NCBI GenBank assembly: GCA_038501785.1
Contig: JBAMJR010000047.1
Span: forward strand, 5,357,501 to 5,421,500
Length of the DNA stretch: 64,000 bases
Direction: 5' to 3'
DNA from: Myoxocephalus aenaeus
Lineage: Eukaryota > Chordata > Actinopteri > Perciformes > Cottidae
The position numbers were made by a program, and so were the translations under genes. Below the pieces are notes generated by a model. That model was given only the letters and a program-made list of their open reading frames with translations, ran no database searches and was not told the origin of the DNA. Every line of letters starts with the position of its first letter. Position 1 is the stretch's first letter. Of the stretch, positions 22,980 to 33,003 are shown piece after piece.

Positions 22980-23592
22980 AGAAATTTGTCTTGAGGAGTG
23001 TCTGGCAATATGTGTGCTTGCTAACAAGGGCATAGCTGACAGGTGTAGGCAGGTCTTTCTTCATTAGGAAGACGGCTGTGAGGAAAAAGCTGTTTGTGCG
23101 GTCGGCATGGTGTGGAACGCTCCATAAACTCCTCCCAGATGGAGGAGAGCTGCTTCCTAATCCTGCTGCGCTCGGGGTCCCGGAGGGAGGGCAAGTTGCT
23201 TCGCTCCATGTTCGCACGGCAATCCTTCCCCATCATGTGATGAGCGGCCGAACAGCGGTGCGCTGTCAGTAAGCTTCATGGAAAGGTCTTTGAAGGTGTA
23301 GCCAGTGGTGTAGAAGGAGAACAGCACTTCTGGGGAGGACGTGTTCAACATTTGCTCTTTAAGCTTCACTTGTTGTGTCTCACCAGTTGGGAAGCTGGTG
23401 ATCCACCAACAGATGGGATTGGGCAGAGTCAGCTGGGAGGGCTTGGTATTAAACCCAGTGCTGAAGTCCACACATTGCGTCTTGGCGTTGGTTCACGGGC
23501 CGTCAAGCTGCTGTCGGATAAAGCGCAGGTCCATATCAACAATGTCCCCCAGTAACCCGTTGGCCCTGTAGGCAAACGTCTGTGGATCCAAG
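22980..23592 (-). pseudogene. LINE ORF2 reverse transcriptase and C-terminus, broken
   Basis: Read on the minus strand, the sequence gives DPQTFAYRANG, an in-frame stop, then CVDFSTGFNTK (motif A region of the polymerase, usually VDFSSAFNT), WWITSFPTGETQQVKL and SFYTTGYTFKDLSMKL (usually LYTNDC.S...VKL). After an internal deletion that removes the FADD catalytic motif come SNLPSLRDP, PPSGRSLWSV and RTNSFFLTAVFLMKK, the usual C-terminal end of ORF2. This order is characteristic of jockey-superfamily (CR1/L2/Rex-like) elements in fish. Frameshifts, a stop and the lost catalytic Asp pair make it inactive. It probably belongs with the endonuclease remnant at 24950-25115. Confidence 0.85.
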
Positions 23593-24949
23593 GGTCAGTG
23601 ATGGATATGAGATAAGCCGTACAAGTCTCTGAAAAACTTTCATGACCACAGAGGTCAAAGCGAAAGGTTCTTCTGCTTCTCGGGAGCACAGTGTGGTTTT
23701 TGAAGACGGCAGACAAGCAGCGTTTTAGAGACTGACTGAATATGCTAATAACATGAAAGCTGACATTAGAGACACTGATATATTTGTACATTCCTTGGGT
23801 GATACATTTATTTTGCTTTGATACATTGACAATTTGACGAGACGAGATTTGCATTTTTATACCGTTTTGCGCGTCTCAGTAATTTATCATTACACCCCTC
23901 ATGATTACAGTACTTGTCTCTCGTCCATTACCAGCTATTAACAGCGTTGAAGAGGGGTAGACAATCATGTAAATAAGTTCTTGCCTGCCCAAAGCCCCAT
24001 CCACATCTAATTAGTAAATTTCATGAAAAACAAAAGGGTTTGGGTCATACTTAGGATGGACGTTTGAATAACATGTGTTTTAACTCTAAATATACTGATA
24101 TTGAGACGGGAACAAGATTGAAATAACTAAAGGCTTTCCAGAATGGCCATTACAGGATGTTTTAACAGATTAATGGACCTTGAAGGAATATTGCAAACAT
24201 ATTGCCAAGTTAGCATTGTGCACTCGCATTGGGCACCATAATCTATTGGTCCATTCCAAGAAAGGTTATAAACCCTTGCATTGAAATGTGAAAAAGGTGT
24301 ATATTATTACTCAATTATTATTATGAATGTTGAAAGGAGCAAAAATAAGAAAGAGAAAGCCTCATTTCCACCATGCCTCCCAGCCTCTCGACATGGGAGT
24401 GAAGCCCAATCCAGAGTCTATAATTAAAGAGGGGTAGAGTAGAGTTTTTGTTGGGTGTAGTTGGAGCCCCATTTCTATCGTTGAGTTCCAGCATGAGGAA
24501 ACTGGCAAGTTATCACCAGGCTTTCAAGATTGCGCTCTTATTTTGCTATTATCCATGGAGGCACATTGCTTGCTATTGTGAGCTACATTTGTCACAATCC
24601 TAGGGTTCACCCACTCCTAAAGTGGAATCAGTAATGGCAAGCCAGAACATGTACTGTATAGAACACTCAAAACACAGCCGTTTGAGGTTAATGTGGAGCT
24701 TTTTTTGTCAGTTGGCACATACCCGGAAAGAGATGGAAGAGGTTGCCGTTTGATCTCTAGGGGCGGAAACCAGTGAAGCTTAATGCACCCTTACCATCAG
24801 CCTACACAAGCTAGTCCAGTCCCGTACACTTTGAAATGGAAAAAAAGGGCATTTCATTCACGGTGCAGAGATATTGTGTTTTTAAACCCTGCAAGATGTC
24901 AGTGGGTGGTGTTACGCATGGCAGATGGAGGCAAGTAATATATAGCATA
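23593..24949. other. Unassigned stretch between two LINE remnants
   Basis: In an intact LINE the rest of the endonuclease and the fingers of the polymerase would lie here, but I found no recognisable motif in the minus-strand frames. It may be diverged LINE sequence or unrelated DNA inserted between the two parts. No gene is seen. Confidence 0.4.
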
Positions 24950-25115
24950 CCCTGAATTATACCATCAGTCCACTCAGATGGAAAGCTCCCACTGGAGGCC
25001 AGTGCGGAAGCTCAGGTTAAAGCCACATCTCAGTGAACATTAGAGTCCCACTAGCCTATGTCCTAGCCAATGCAGGCAGCTCATCCATCTTGTTAGCCAG
25101 CGCCTTCACATTCCT
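24950..25115 (-). pseudogene. LINE endonuclease N-terminal remnant, broken
   Basis: The minus strand reads RNVKALANKMDELPALAR, a stop, then LMFTEMWL and a PELP...GAFHL stretch. In fish LINEs the apurinic-like endonuclease starts 'NVR.L.NKMDEL' and continues '..CFTETWL....PD....GF...RADR', so both landmarks and their spacing fit. Stops after LAR and after MWL show decay. Orientation and order match the reverse transcriptase remnant at 22980-23592, so they are likely one degenerate copy running from 25.1 to 23.0 kb. Confidence 0.75.
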
Positions 25116-25568
25116 TATGACAATAAATGAAAGTAAGGCCGTCTTTTTTTTTTTCTCCCTATATTGTCTTTATCTCTCACCTCCTCCGCCACAGTCTCTT
25201 TAGTAACCCAGCAGCTCACTGTAGATTCTGTGGGCTGCAGATGGCCTGATGGCATCGGGGGTTCAGCACCAGAGCACATCCCAGTTGCATCGCACTTACA
25301 ATTTGTTACATTCGGGCTGTATCATTTTGATACAACTGCACTTGAAAAAAGAACCGAAGAAAAAATACAAAGATAAATGTGTCAGTTCTAAGAATGCTTG
25401 AGGGGCCAAATGGAAAATAAGAAAAATAGCAGAATAATTAAAAGAAATGGAGAGCCACTGCAGCGGTCTTCAATTAGTTTGGCACCGCGTTGGAAGAAAA
25501 TCATGAAATGTAGATTTTTTTTTAATTTAGTTTCTAGCTAATGCAAGCGGAATGGTGAGGCACTATTT
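25116..25568. other. Non-coding stretch, possible LINE 5' part
   Basis: T-rich at 25146-25156 and A-rich further right. It may include sequence upstream of the LINE endonuclease, but no motif supports this. No gene is recognised. Confidence 0.4.
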
Positions 25569-25991
25569 TTATTTATTTTTTAAAAGAAAGCCAGCTCTAA
25601 CTTTCGTTATTTTTGCAAGAAGGAGGAAAGCCAAGGGTAAGTTGGACAATGTCCAGGTTTTTACATAGTAGGCAGAGCAAAGAGGGCAAATGTGTGGGCT
25701 TTGAAGACCACTAGTTGTAGAATACAGTACATCGGAGCCCCTATGGGCAGGGGCTGCTGACAGGAGATGATTAGAGATCAGACAAGCTGTTTCTGTTTCC
25801 CTGGTGAGGGAACATTCAGGTTTGACCCATGCTTTCTTAAGAGAAGACATTTGCAGGAAGGCTTTGTGTCTGCGATGAGGGGCCTCATATGACAGTTTGC
25901 TGCCAGGGATCACACCGAGATGCTTAGTGGTCCGGGCAGAACTCACTATGTTGTTGTCACTGAGGATAAGCTGAAAGCGGCAGGCAGACAT
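25569..25991 (-). pseudogene. LINE (L2-like) reverse transcriptase thumb fragment
   Basis: The 140-codon minus frame has LILSDNNIVSSARTTKHLGV followed by PGSKLSYEAPHRRH. This resembles the segment after the polymerase core in L2/Rex-like LINEs ('V.VSP....RNLGV..D..LSF..H'). The following residues fit only weakly and the usual 'QNAAAR' landmark is not found, so assignment rests on one motif. No 5' or 3' ends are visible. It could be a different family from the 23-kb LINE. Confidence 0.5.
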
Positions 25992-27126
25992 CCAACTTGA
26001 TATGTCAACTATTCAAGCAAAGACCTGTTCGTCTGCGGGAGAGGGCATGATGGAAAAGTAGACTTTAGCAGGCGATGTTAGGACAAGATAAGACGTCTAC
26101 TGGAGCAGAGGGATAAGGTAAAGGAGGAAAACCCATACGGAACAAGTGAAGAGGATGCGAGGAGGTAGAGGGATGGACCCTTCTTTGATTTAAGGAGACA
26201 AACTATCGTCCTACTATAGCGGAAGAGCGGAGTCTTCGAAGTACAACCATTTCAATCAAGGAGTTTATAGCAGCACATTTAGGCTTTTGTCAAAGAATTG
26301 AACAAACAAAGGCACTTGAAAGTTTGAATTCACATTTCCCATTGTAAATAGAAAAGGTGACTCGAATTCCATTGAGAAAAGAGAAGAATATAATGGCAGT
26401 GGTGCGGTGCTGTTTTTTTTTCCCGGGACAGTTCCAGCTGACTTCCTGAAGCTGCCTCTCAAAGTGATTGACAGGTCTTTCATTAAGCAGACATCCATTT
26501 GACGTCAATTAAATCCAAGGTTCTGTTTTTGATGGGTGTTAAAAGGTTTGTTTCCATTTGCATCTACAAGCGTCTGAAAAGCACACTCCCCAGTATGTGA
26601 TTATACTGCTTTTATATCATCATAAATACCAATTGGGTCTTTAGCATATGGTCTACTTTGATAGTTGTCACATCTTCCACGCAGCATGTTCCCTGAATAA
26701 TGATTAGAAATGAAATACACTAACTGTAGCCAAAGGCGACCATAGTAATCCTCATCATTTACCCGTTTGTCATCTGCTACTTATAGTGTTCCCTGACCTG
26801 TGAAAGGACTTTGAGGTCGGAGCTGACAAACCATGTATATTTAAAAGCTGCGTTAGATGGCAGTTAATGATATATGTTTGTCATGAATTACCTTTATGTT
26901 GCAGTTATGCAACGATGTCTTGTAAACGGGCTCATTTAATATTGTTGGGACATTGTTGCTATGTCATATCAGTAGTGGCTGGGTGTGCTGGACAGTATGA
27001 CAGAACACTGTCCATGTGAAGGATGGGAGGCAATTATCTTTGGTTGATTTTAATCTGTGCTTCCATATTGTTTAGATCTCCTTGAAGTTGGATTTGATCT
27101 TTTTGGACAGAGTTTTACATTGGATT
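25992..27126. other. Non-coding stretch, no gene seen
   Basis: A purine-rich piece lies near 26040-26180. Short minus-strand frames at 26265-26508 have no recognisable similarity. Confidence 0.5.
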
Positions 27127-27265
27127 TAAAGGGGACATATTATGCTCCTTTTTTGGTTCATACTTATATTGTGGATTTCTGCTATTATGTTTCCACGCTG
27201 TATTGTTAAAAAAACATATATTTTTTCTCTTACTGTCTCTTTTAGCGTCTGTCTCTTCAACCCCT
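27127..27265 (+). repeat. Teleost interspersed repeat terminus (AAAGGGGACATATTATG type)
   Basis: The segment begins TAAAGGGGACATATTATGCT, continues with GGTTCATACTTATATTGTGG and later CTTACTGTCTCTTTTAGCGTCTGTCTC. I recognise this as the left end of a repeat very common in teleost genomes, probably a DNA-transposon derivative. The opposite terminus is not found nearby, so this is a fragment. Confidence 0.6.
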
Positions 27266-27363
27266 TTTAGGGTAAGTATTTTAACAGAATTAACAAAAAA
27301 TGTATCATTAGTTATTATCCAAACAGATCAGCAACCTTTTTGAAGTGTGGTTGTAATCAAGGA

Positions 27364-27391
27364 AAATTACTCCTTTTAAAAGGAGTAATTT
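27364..27391. repeat. 28-bp perfect palindrome
   Basis: AAATTACTCCTTTT and its exact reverse complement AAAAGGAGTAATTT are joined without spacer. It lies between two interspersed-repeat fragments. Confidence 0.95.
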
Positions 27392-27419
27392 GACTTTTAA
27401 TATACTAAGTCACTTTCTT

Positions 27420-27510
27420 AAGACCACGTGTATGCTAAATATGAAGCGACAGCTGGGAGATGGTTTGGTTAGCTTAGCACAAAACCTGGAAGCAGAGACA
27501 AATCCTAAAC
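27420..27510 (+). repeat. Teleost interspersed repeat fragment (TTAGCTTAGCA type)
   Basis: ATGAAGC.ACAGC..GGAGATGGTTTGGTTAGCTTAGCACAAA.CCTGGAAGCAG.GACAAATCC-like text matches a style of short repeat widespread in percomorph fish, where GTTAGCTTAGCATAAA is followed by CTGGAAACAGGG. It is diverged and short; the family name is not known to me. Confidence 0.5.
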
Positions 27511-28741
27511 CCAGATCCCTGCCAAACCACTGATACTAAATACATGTCCAAAATGCACTGCATTACTGAATAAAAGATGACAAAATACTTTTTTTGTAAT
27601 CTCACATTTGGCACACTTTTTTGCAAGCTTTTTGCCACAACCCTGACGGCACGCAGTGATAACTACCTGGAAACGACGTGAGTTCCACTACTGAGAAAAT
27701 AATTGCATCACTCTCAAATGCTGCTGTGTGAGGACCTCCCAGACCTTATGGTTTTGTCAGCACATAACAATCCCTTCTTATTTTCCCAGAGCGACCTCAT
27801 TATTTAGATATAATATGGCATTATATACCAGCAGTGGTGTGCTGATTCAGTGGTTAGTCCTCTCAGAGCTCAGCAAGGCGCCTTCAAAGCTGCACAAATA
27901 CAGCGGCTATTACATTCCTTCTAATTACTTTTGGCTGGAGTGGACTTCAAACTGATAATGCCCACACCGGGTTTAGAACAAGGAGAAGGCCACTGAACGA
28001 GCGGGCACTTTTCTTTCTCAGAAACAGAATCGAGACCGAGAACTCTGGATTTGGTCGATTGGGTTTGAGTGGGTTTGTGTGGCGTCTCCCACGGAATTAG
28101 TTCTACAACCTCATTGAGGTTTCAGCGTTTTGAAATTTGCGATGCGATTTTTTGAATTTACAATTAACGACAAAGAAAATCCACGGTTGCTGTATTCCCA
28201 TCACTGGAAAGGTGTTGAGGTGCACGGGAATGCCAAACGTGCACAAAGCTAAACCAATTTCCCGTGATGAATGGAAGTCAATGGAAGTAAATGTCGATCT
28301 CTCGCACATTGAGTGACGGAAACGAGAAGAGACGATAAGTGTTGCATAAATGTTTCACGGTTCAAGCCTGTATAAAAAGAGAATGCATACAGTGAAGCAG
28401 TCTTAATTGATCCGCTGAACGCGGCAGCAGTCATCTCTGCTCTTCCAGTCTCACTTTTTTATTTTTATATTCTAAATTGAAATAGGGATGTTTGTCAGGA
28501 TCCTGTGAATCCAGGCTGCGGTCTACGCTCACGAAATAATCGAAACCGTGTCACCAGAGCCGGAGAGGTTAATCTTTGCAGACAGAGAGTGGGCAGTGCA
28601 GCTGAAGAGATAGACTTTGGAGTTTACTGCCCCGCTATTTGTCATACTAAGCCGTTGCTTTAGACAAGGCAACTGGACACCTTGATCCGCTTAAATTAAC
28701 TGTCAACATAAATGCAGCGCTGGTGAAAAATAAATAAATAG
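27511..28741. other. Non-coding stretch, no gene seen
   Basis: No recognisable exon, RNA gene or repeat. The plus-strand frame at 27728-27955 and minus-strand frames at 28103-28434 show no family resemblance. Confidence 0.5.
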
Positions 28742-28912
28742 GAATGGAACACCCCCCACCCTGCGTTTCACCCACAATGTCCTATGAAAGAAGTGCTCTT
28801 GGATGGGAAGGTCGAGACTGTGTCGACCGGAGGAGTTAAGGTGGCTCTCAGAGATGAGTTTGAGATCCATAACAAGCCCTTAAGGGCTAGAAACATACAG
28901 AACTTGACCTGA
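28742..28912 (+). other. Unidentified open segment, protein-like
   Basis: A 56-codon frame runs from just after a TAG at 28739 to a TGA at 28910-28912, with an ATG at 28784. The text after the ATG starts MKEVLLDGKVETVSTGG and continues with balanced, non-repetitive composition ending in ARNIQNLT. I do not recognise the family. Splice sites are not convincing: no good polypyrimidine tract precedes it. It may be an eroded exon, a mobile-element coding fragment or chance; the opposite strand is also open over most of it. Confidence 0.25.
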
Positions 28913-29853
28913 GCCCCCACAGACTTCCCACTGCACGTATTTGGAGGAAAAAAACAGCCAAAAAAAACAACATCCATGCCTGCCAGCACACAAACCGTGT
29001 GGTTAATTCCACAACAACAAGTATAGGAACAGGCTGTAAATGTAAATGTAAAGCCGATGAGAACTTATAGCTGCTGATCTACATATGTCAATAGAGAGAT
29101 ACATTGTTGGGCAACTTATGTTGGGAATGTTAAAAAGCGGCGTTTGCATCATGGATAATTTTTTTAAGAGCCTATTAACTCGGCAAAAAAACTATTAAAA
29201 AAACTGAATAAAATAACAATACAAATCTACAGCACATTTACTGAGGTGGAAATATATTTTAAACAAACCATATGAATGAAAGAGAGAAAAAAAACATGCA
29301 GAAAATATGCTTCATTATTTCCAGACAAACTGCTGCAGGGGTTTGCAAAGAACACTGCTTATATACAATTCATCAGATCATATAGCATTAAAGGTAAAAC
29401 GCTCTCTAATAGTGAATATTGTTGCTGCCACAGTTATCCCAATGGACTTTCCAATATCTTCAAATCAAAAAAATCTTTTGAGAACCCCCGTTCCAAATAA
29501 ATCATTGTGTGCTTTTACATCCTCTGTCAACCGTAGGCGTCGTCTTTTTCTGCAGAAAAAATAAATAAATAAAAATCCCCATAGGCCCAGCATCATTTCA
29601 GCTTCTATGGCCAATGTTCTAAATCCACTGTGAATTTGATAAAATAGATATTTTTCCTAAAACGTTTAAAAATAACTGCTTTTATAGGAAAGTGTTATAG
29701 TCCAACAAGGTCGCACATTCTCTGTTTACCAACCCTCTGCGTCTGGTAATCAAGGGTGTAGAAAAAAAGAAGAAAAAAAAACTTCAAAATACACTCTGCT
29801 GCCTCAGACCTTTGACTCTCCTCGTCCACATAAATGCACCTCACTGCGGATAC
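28913..29853. other. Non-coding stretch, no gene seen
   Basis: AT-rich with A runs at several places (for example about 29288-29294 and 29770-29780). Plus-strand frames at 29276-29564 overlap in two phases and have no recognisable similarity. Confidence 0.5.
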
Positions 29854-30024
29854 CTAGGTTCTGATGTGTAGATTCTCTTTTGGGCTTCTGTTCAGTTCCC
29901 TTTAGGCGTTTCGTGCGAATCTCCTGAACTCCCATGCTGTCAAGAGTTTTGAGTTCCAGCAGAGACTCCTCTCCATCTGCCCCGGCGCTCTCCAGGTGGA
30001 CCAGTCTGACATTTTGCTCAGTCA
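29854..30024 (-). CDS. Candidate internal coding exon, family unknown
   Basis: On the minus strand a pyrimidine-rich tract (TTTTTCCTCTCCCTGTCTGC...) ends TTGCCAG, then 171 bp of open frame follows, then CTAG|GTATCC, which is usable as a donor. The exon would be phase 1 at both ends, so it could be skipped or inserted without shifting frame. The reading includes TEQNVRLVHLESAG, LLELKTLDSMGVQEI and RTKRLKGTEQKPKRES: acidic first half, basic second half, no Cys, no hydrophobic segment, no domain I can name. The frame stays open upstream to an ATG at 30067. The donor is non-consensus beyond GT, no partner exon was found in the window, and chance cannot be excluded. Confidence 0.35.
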
Positions 30025-32078
30025 CTGGCAAATAACGGCAGACAGGGAGAGGAAAAAGTCTGGCCATGTTTTAACAGTATCGCGCCATGTTGTCATTTTA
30101 TATAACCGTAGCCTCATATCAGCTTGACCTTGCACGTCTCAAAGTTGGGCAGTATTGCAATGACTCTCGTCAGGGACTCTTTCAGCGGCTGCATGATGAA
30201 CCCTGCACACTGGTTTGTCCCCTGAATTTACCTAAACTGAAAAGGTAATGCATTTCTGAATCCCCTAAACGTATAGTTGCTTTACTGTGTGACAATGATT
30301 CACACTGGGACGTATAACTGATTCACACAGGGAATGCATGATTTGATACATTTGCCTTATTCTGTTTGCTGGTCTATGACGGAGGCTATAGTTTATATTC
30401 AATGTAGATTACAAATGTATTGTAATGGTCATGTGACTAGCCTTCAACTTCATCTACATTCATATGTAGGAATGTGTGTTTAACCAAACCTTAATTGACC
30501 CATCGCTAAGCCCTGCTGCTACTCCGTCAAGCTGTCAGAGCCCACACTGTCACTAACTGCACTCCCTGAAGAAGCTGAAAGAGATTTCAGAGAGAAGGCT
30601 CTAAAAATAGATATAGATGAATACATATATAGAGATAGAAGCTAAACGCTACGGATGACGGTGTTAAAGTGAAACCTCACATCACCTGGCGATCGAGACT
30701 GAAATTAAGGAACAACACTGTTTTTGTAAAGCTGCTACAATAATTTAAAAGCAGCAGTAGCTAGCTGTAGCATATAAGTGCTAATGCTAGTTAATGTTGT
30801 GCCAACATACGCTGTTATTGTTAGTATTGTCTTTTTTTTACATATGAATGTAACATTTTAGAAACATTTAGAAAACTAGCATAAAACTAAATTATAAATG
30901 CGTGAAATCTGGCGCAGCAGAGATTGCCTTACTTTTACTTACATAGGCGTCGAGCACACCATTTTTGGATCCTTCTTTCACTTCCCAACTCAGTGTAGTC
31001 ATTTAACCCTGACTGCCTGCAAAAACATATTTCAACCTTACACCCCATAAAAATGCTCACAGCTATGAGTGCATTTGAAGATATTGTTGATTTGCAGATG
31101 ATATTTCCAAAAAAATGTAGCACTGAGGGAAATGGATGACTTTCTCTGAATTTGAATTGTAATCCTCTGTGAACTGGTGCTGGCACATTGCCATGTTATA
31201 CATTTCATGTGATTTATCTCTTCAATTCAATTTTTAGGGCAACTTGTCAAGAGTGCAGCCGCACTGTAGGAGTCTGTGTGAAAGGATGTTTTATTTATTT
31301 TTATTTTTTCAAAGTGATGCCTCCAGTAAAGTCTCTTTCCCTGATGAGTCAAACTTTGGTCGGTGTCTGACCATTTTTGTTGAAGCGTCCTGCTCGAGCC
31401 GAGTCAGACTAGACTGATGAAATCGGGTTAAAAAACTGTGTGGGTCCAACTGAGCGCTGAGTCAGCGTCTTCTACCTGCATTTCTTGTGATGAAGCCAAG
31501 AAGAAGTGAGGCACAGCTTTTCAGATTATAATGCTGAATAGCTGGTGGTACGTCACACAGCAATGACACCTGATGCTTTTCACAATTAGAGCTCTGGGAG
31601 CTCTGCACAACATACAGCTTTGCATTTGCTGATAGTTGAAAAGGGGGATTCATTGCTATTCCCCTGGAAATACAAGCAATTATGCATCCTAACCATTAGA
31701 TGTGGTGTTGGGAAGAACTGGCTCATGAATTAAGTCTAACAACTAAATAGTCAAACAAGCACGAATGAGAGAGCTTGCCTCGTATGAATGCACACATCTG
31801 ACCAAGAAAAGCAAAAGCTCTGCCGGCTTCAAAATCCAAAACATGCATTGCGTGCATTGTTTTAATGTCTTTGAGATGAAGGTTTTGTTTAAAGTGCAAG
31901 GTTTATTTCAAATTTATTTTTGCATGCGTTTTGACTTCCCACTCAAAGCATGCTGGGAGAGTGCTTTTGTTGATTCGCAACAATGTTCGACTTCAAACAA
32001 AAAAAAACAGCGGCCTTAATACGCCACAGCGTCACACTCATTCAAAAGGAATCGTTTACAGGGACGCCATCTATTCCC
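30025..32078. other. Non-coding stretch, no gene seen
   Basis: No gene is recognised. Near 30294-30340 the words TGATTCACAC-GGGA occur twice, 24 bp apart. A block near 30745-30800 has GCTAGC/GCTAATGCTAG words of the kind common in fish dispersed repeats. Confidence 0.5.
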
Positions 32079-32099
32079 GGGGGGGGGGGGGGGGGGGGG
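32079..32099. repeat. G21 homopolymer
   Basis: Twenty-one consecutive G on the plus strand, the longest of several G or C tracts in the window. It creates a poly-Gly frame that is not a gene. Confidence 0.95.
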
Positions 32100-32957
32100 T
32101 TTCATCATCAAGCTTCGTATTTATCCACGGATGAAACTACCCCTATTGATTAACGCTTTATTCCCGTCATTAAACTCGATAATCCAAGAGGTGATTTACC
32201 TCAACAGTCACTGCTGTTCACATTTTGATCATTTATTTATCACGCTTGTGGGTTTTTTGGGGGGGAAAGCAGCAGCAAAGAAGAGAATAACAGATCAGAA
32301 ACCTTGGTGTTGATCGTCAGCAGTGAGCAACAAAAGCACAAGGTCTGCGTCAACAGTGTCTTTTTTGAAGGGAAGGAAGGGGATGAGAGGGAATGGAAGA
32401 CTTTCAAACACTGCAAAAAAACAAAAAAAGAGTCAAAATCTCACAGGACTAAATTAGGAAACTCAAAGGCGTGTCCTATTTTGCAGACCCGACAGTAATG
32501 CATCGCACGCTGGTGTATGCTGGGATATTTGCCTTGGAGTGACGCCGAGTCAATTCCAAGGATGCATATAGGCAGGGCTGATTTTATTCAGCAAAGGTAG
32601 GCAGTAAAACACACACCATGCGGGTTGAGGAGGTCTCAAATTGTTTGCGGCAACCTCATAAAAAAAGATGGGAAACTGTGTTGGTGTTTCAGCTGCTACG
32701 CGGGAGCCAAGGTGAAGGACGGATATTTGTGGGAGTCACAACACACAGACACTGCGAGAAGCAATTCCCTCCAACACGCTATTGCTCTTTGCCGTGGGGC
32801 TTGCCTCGTGGATTACCATATGGAAACACAAGGTTACGTTGACAAAACATGTGATTGAAATCCAAGATCTCTTTCTCAACACACTATGAAATATGGATCA
32901 TAACCTCAAATCTTGTATTTACAGTAGTTTCTCCGTCTGTCGACCGACATTCCCTTG
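32100..32957. other. Non-coding stretch, no gene seen
   Basis: Frames at 32131-32498 and 32618-32858 are short, overlap in different phases and lack any recognisable motif. Confidence 0.5.
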
Positions 32958-33003
32958 TTGGAACATGCTTGTACTACAGATGTGTAGTACAAGCATGTTC
33001 CAA
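32958..33003. repeat. Hairpin with 21-bp perfect arms and 4-nt loop
   Basis: The left arm TTGGAACATGCTTGTACTACA (32958-32978) is the exact reverse complement of 32983-33003; the loop is GATG. A microRNA precursor would normally have a larger loop and bulges, so I do not call a microRNA. The structure fits a template-switch mutation that copied the opposite strand in place. Confidence 0.95.

Noticed and set aside
32958..33003. MicroRNA precursor
   Set aside because: The stem is perfect with a 4-nt loop and only 46 nt long, and neither arm matches a microRNA I know.
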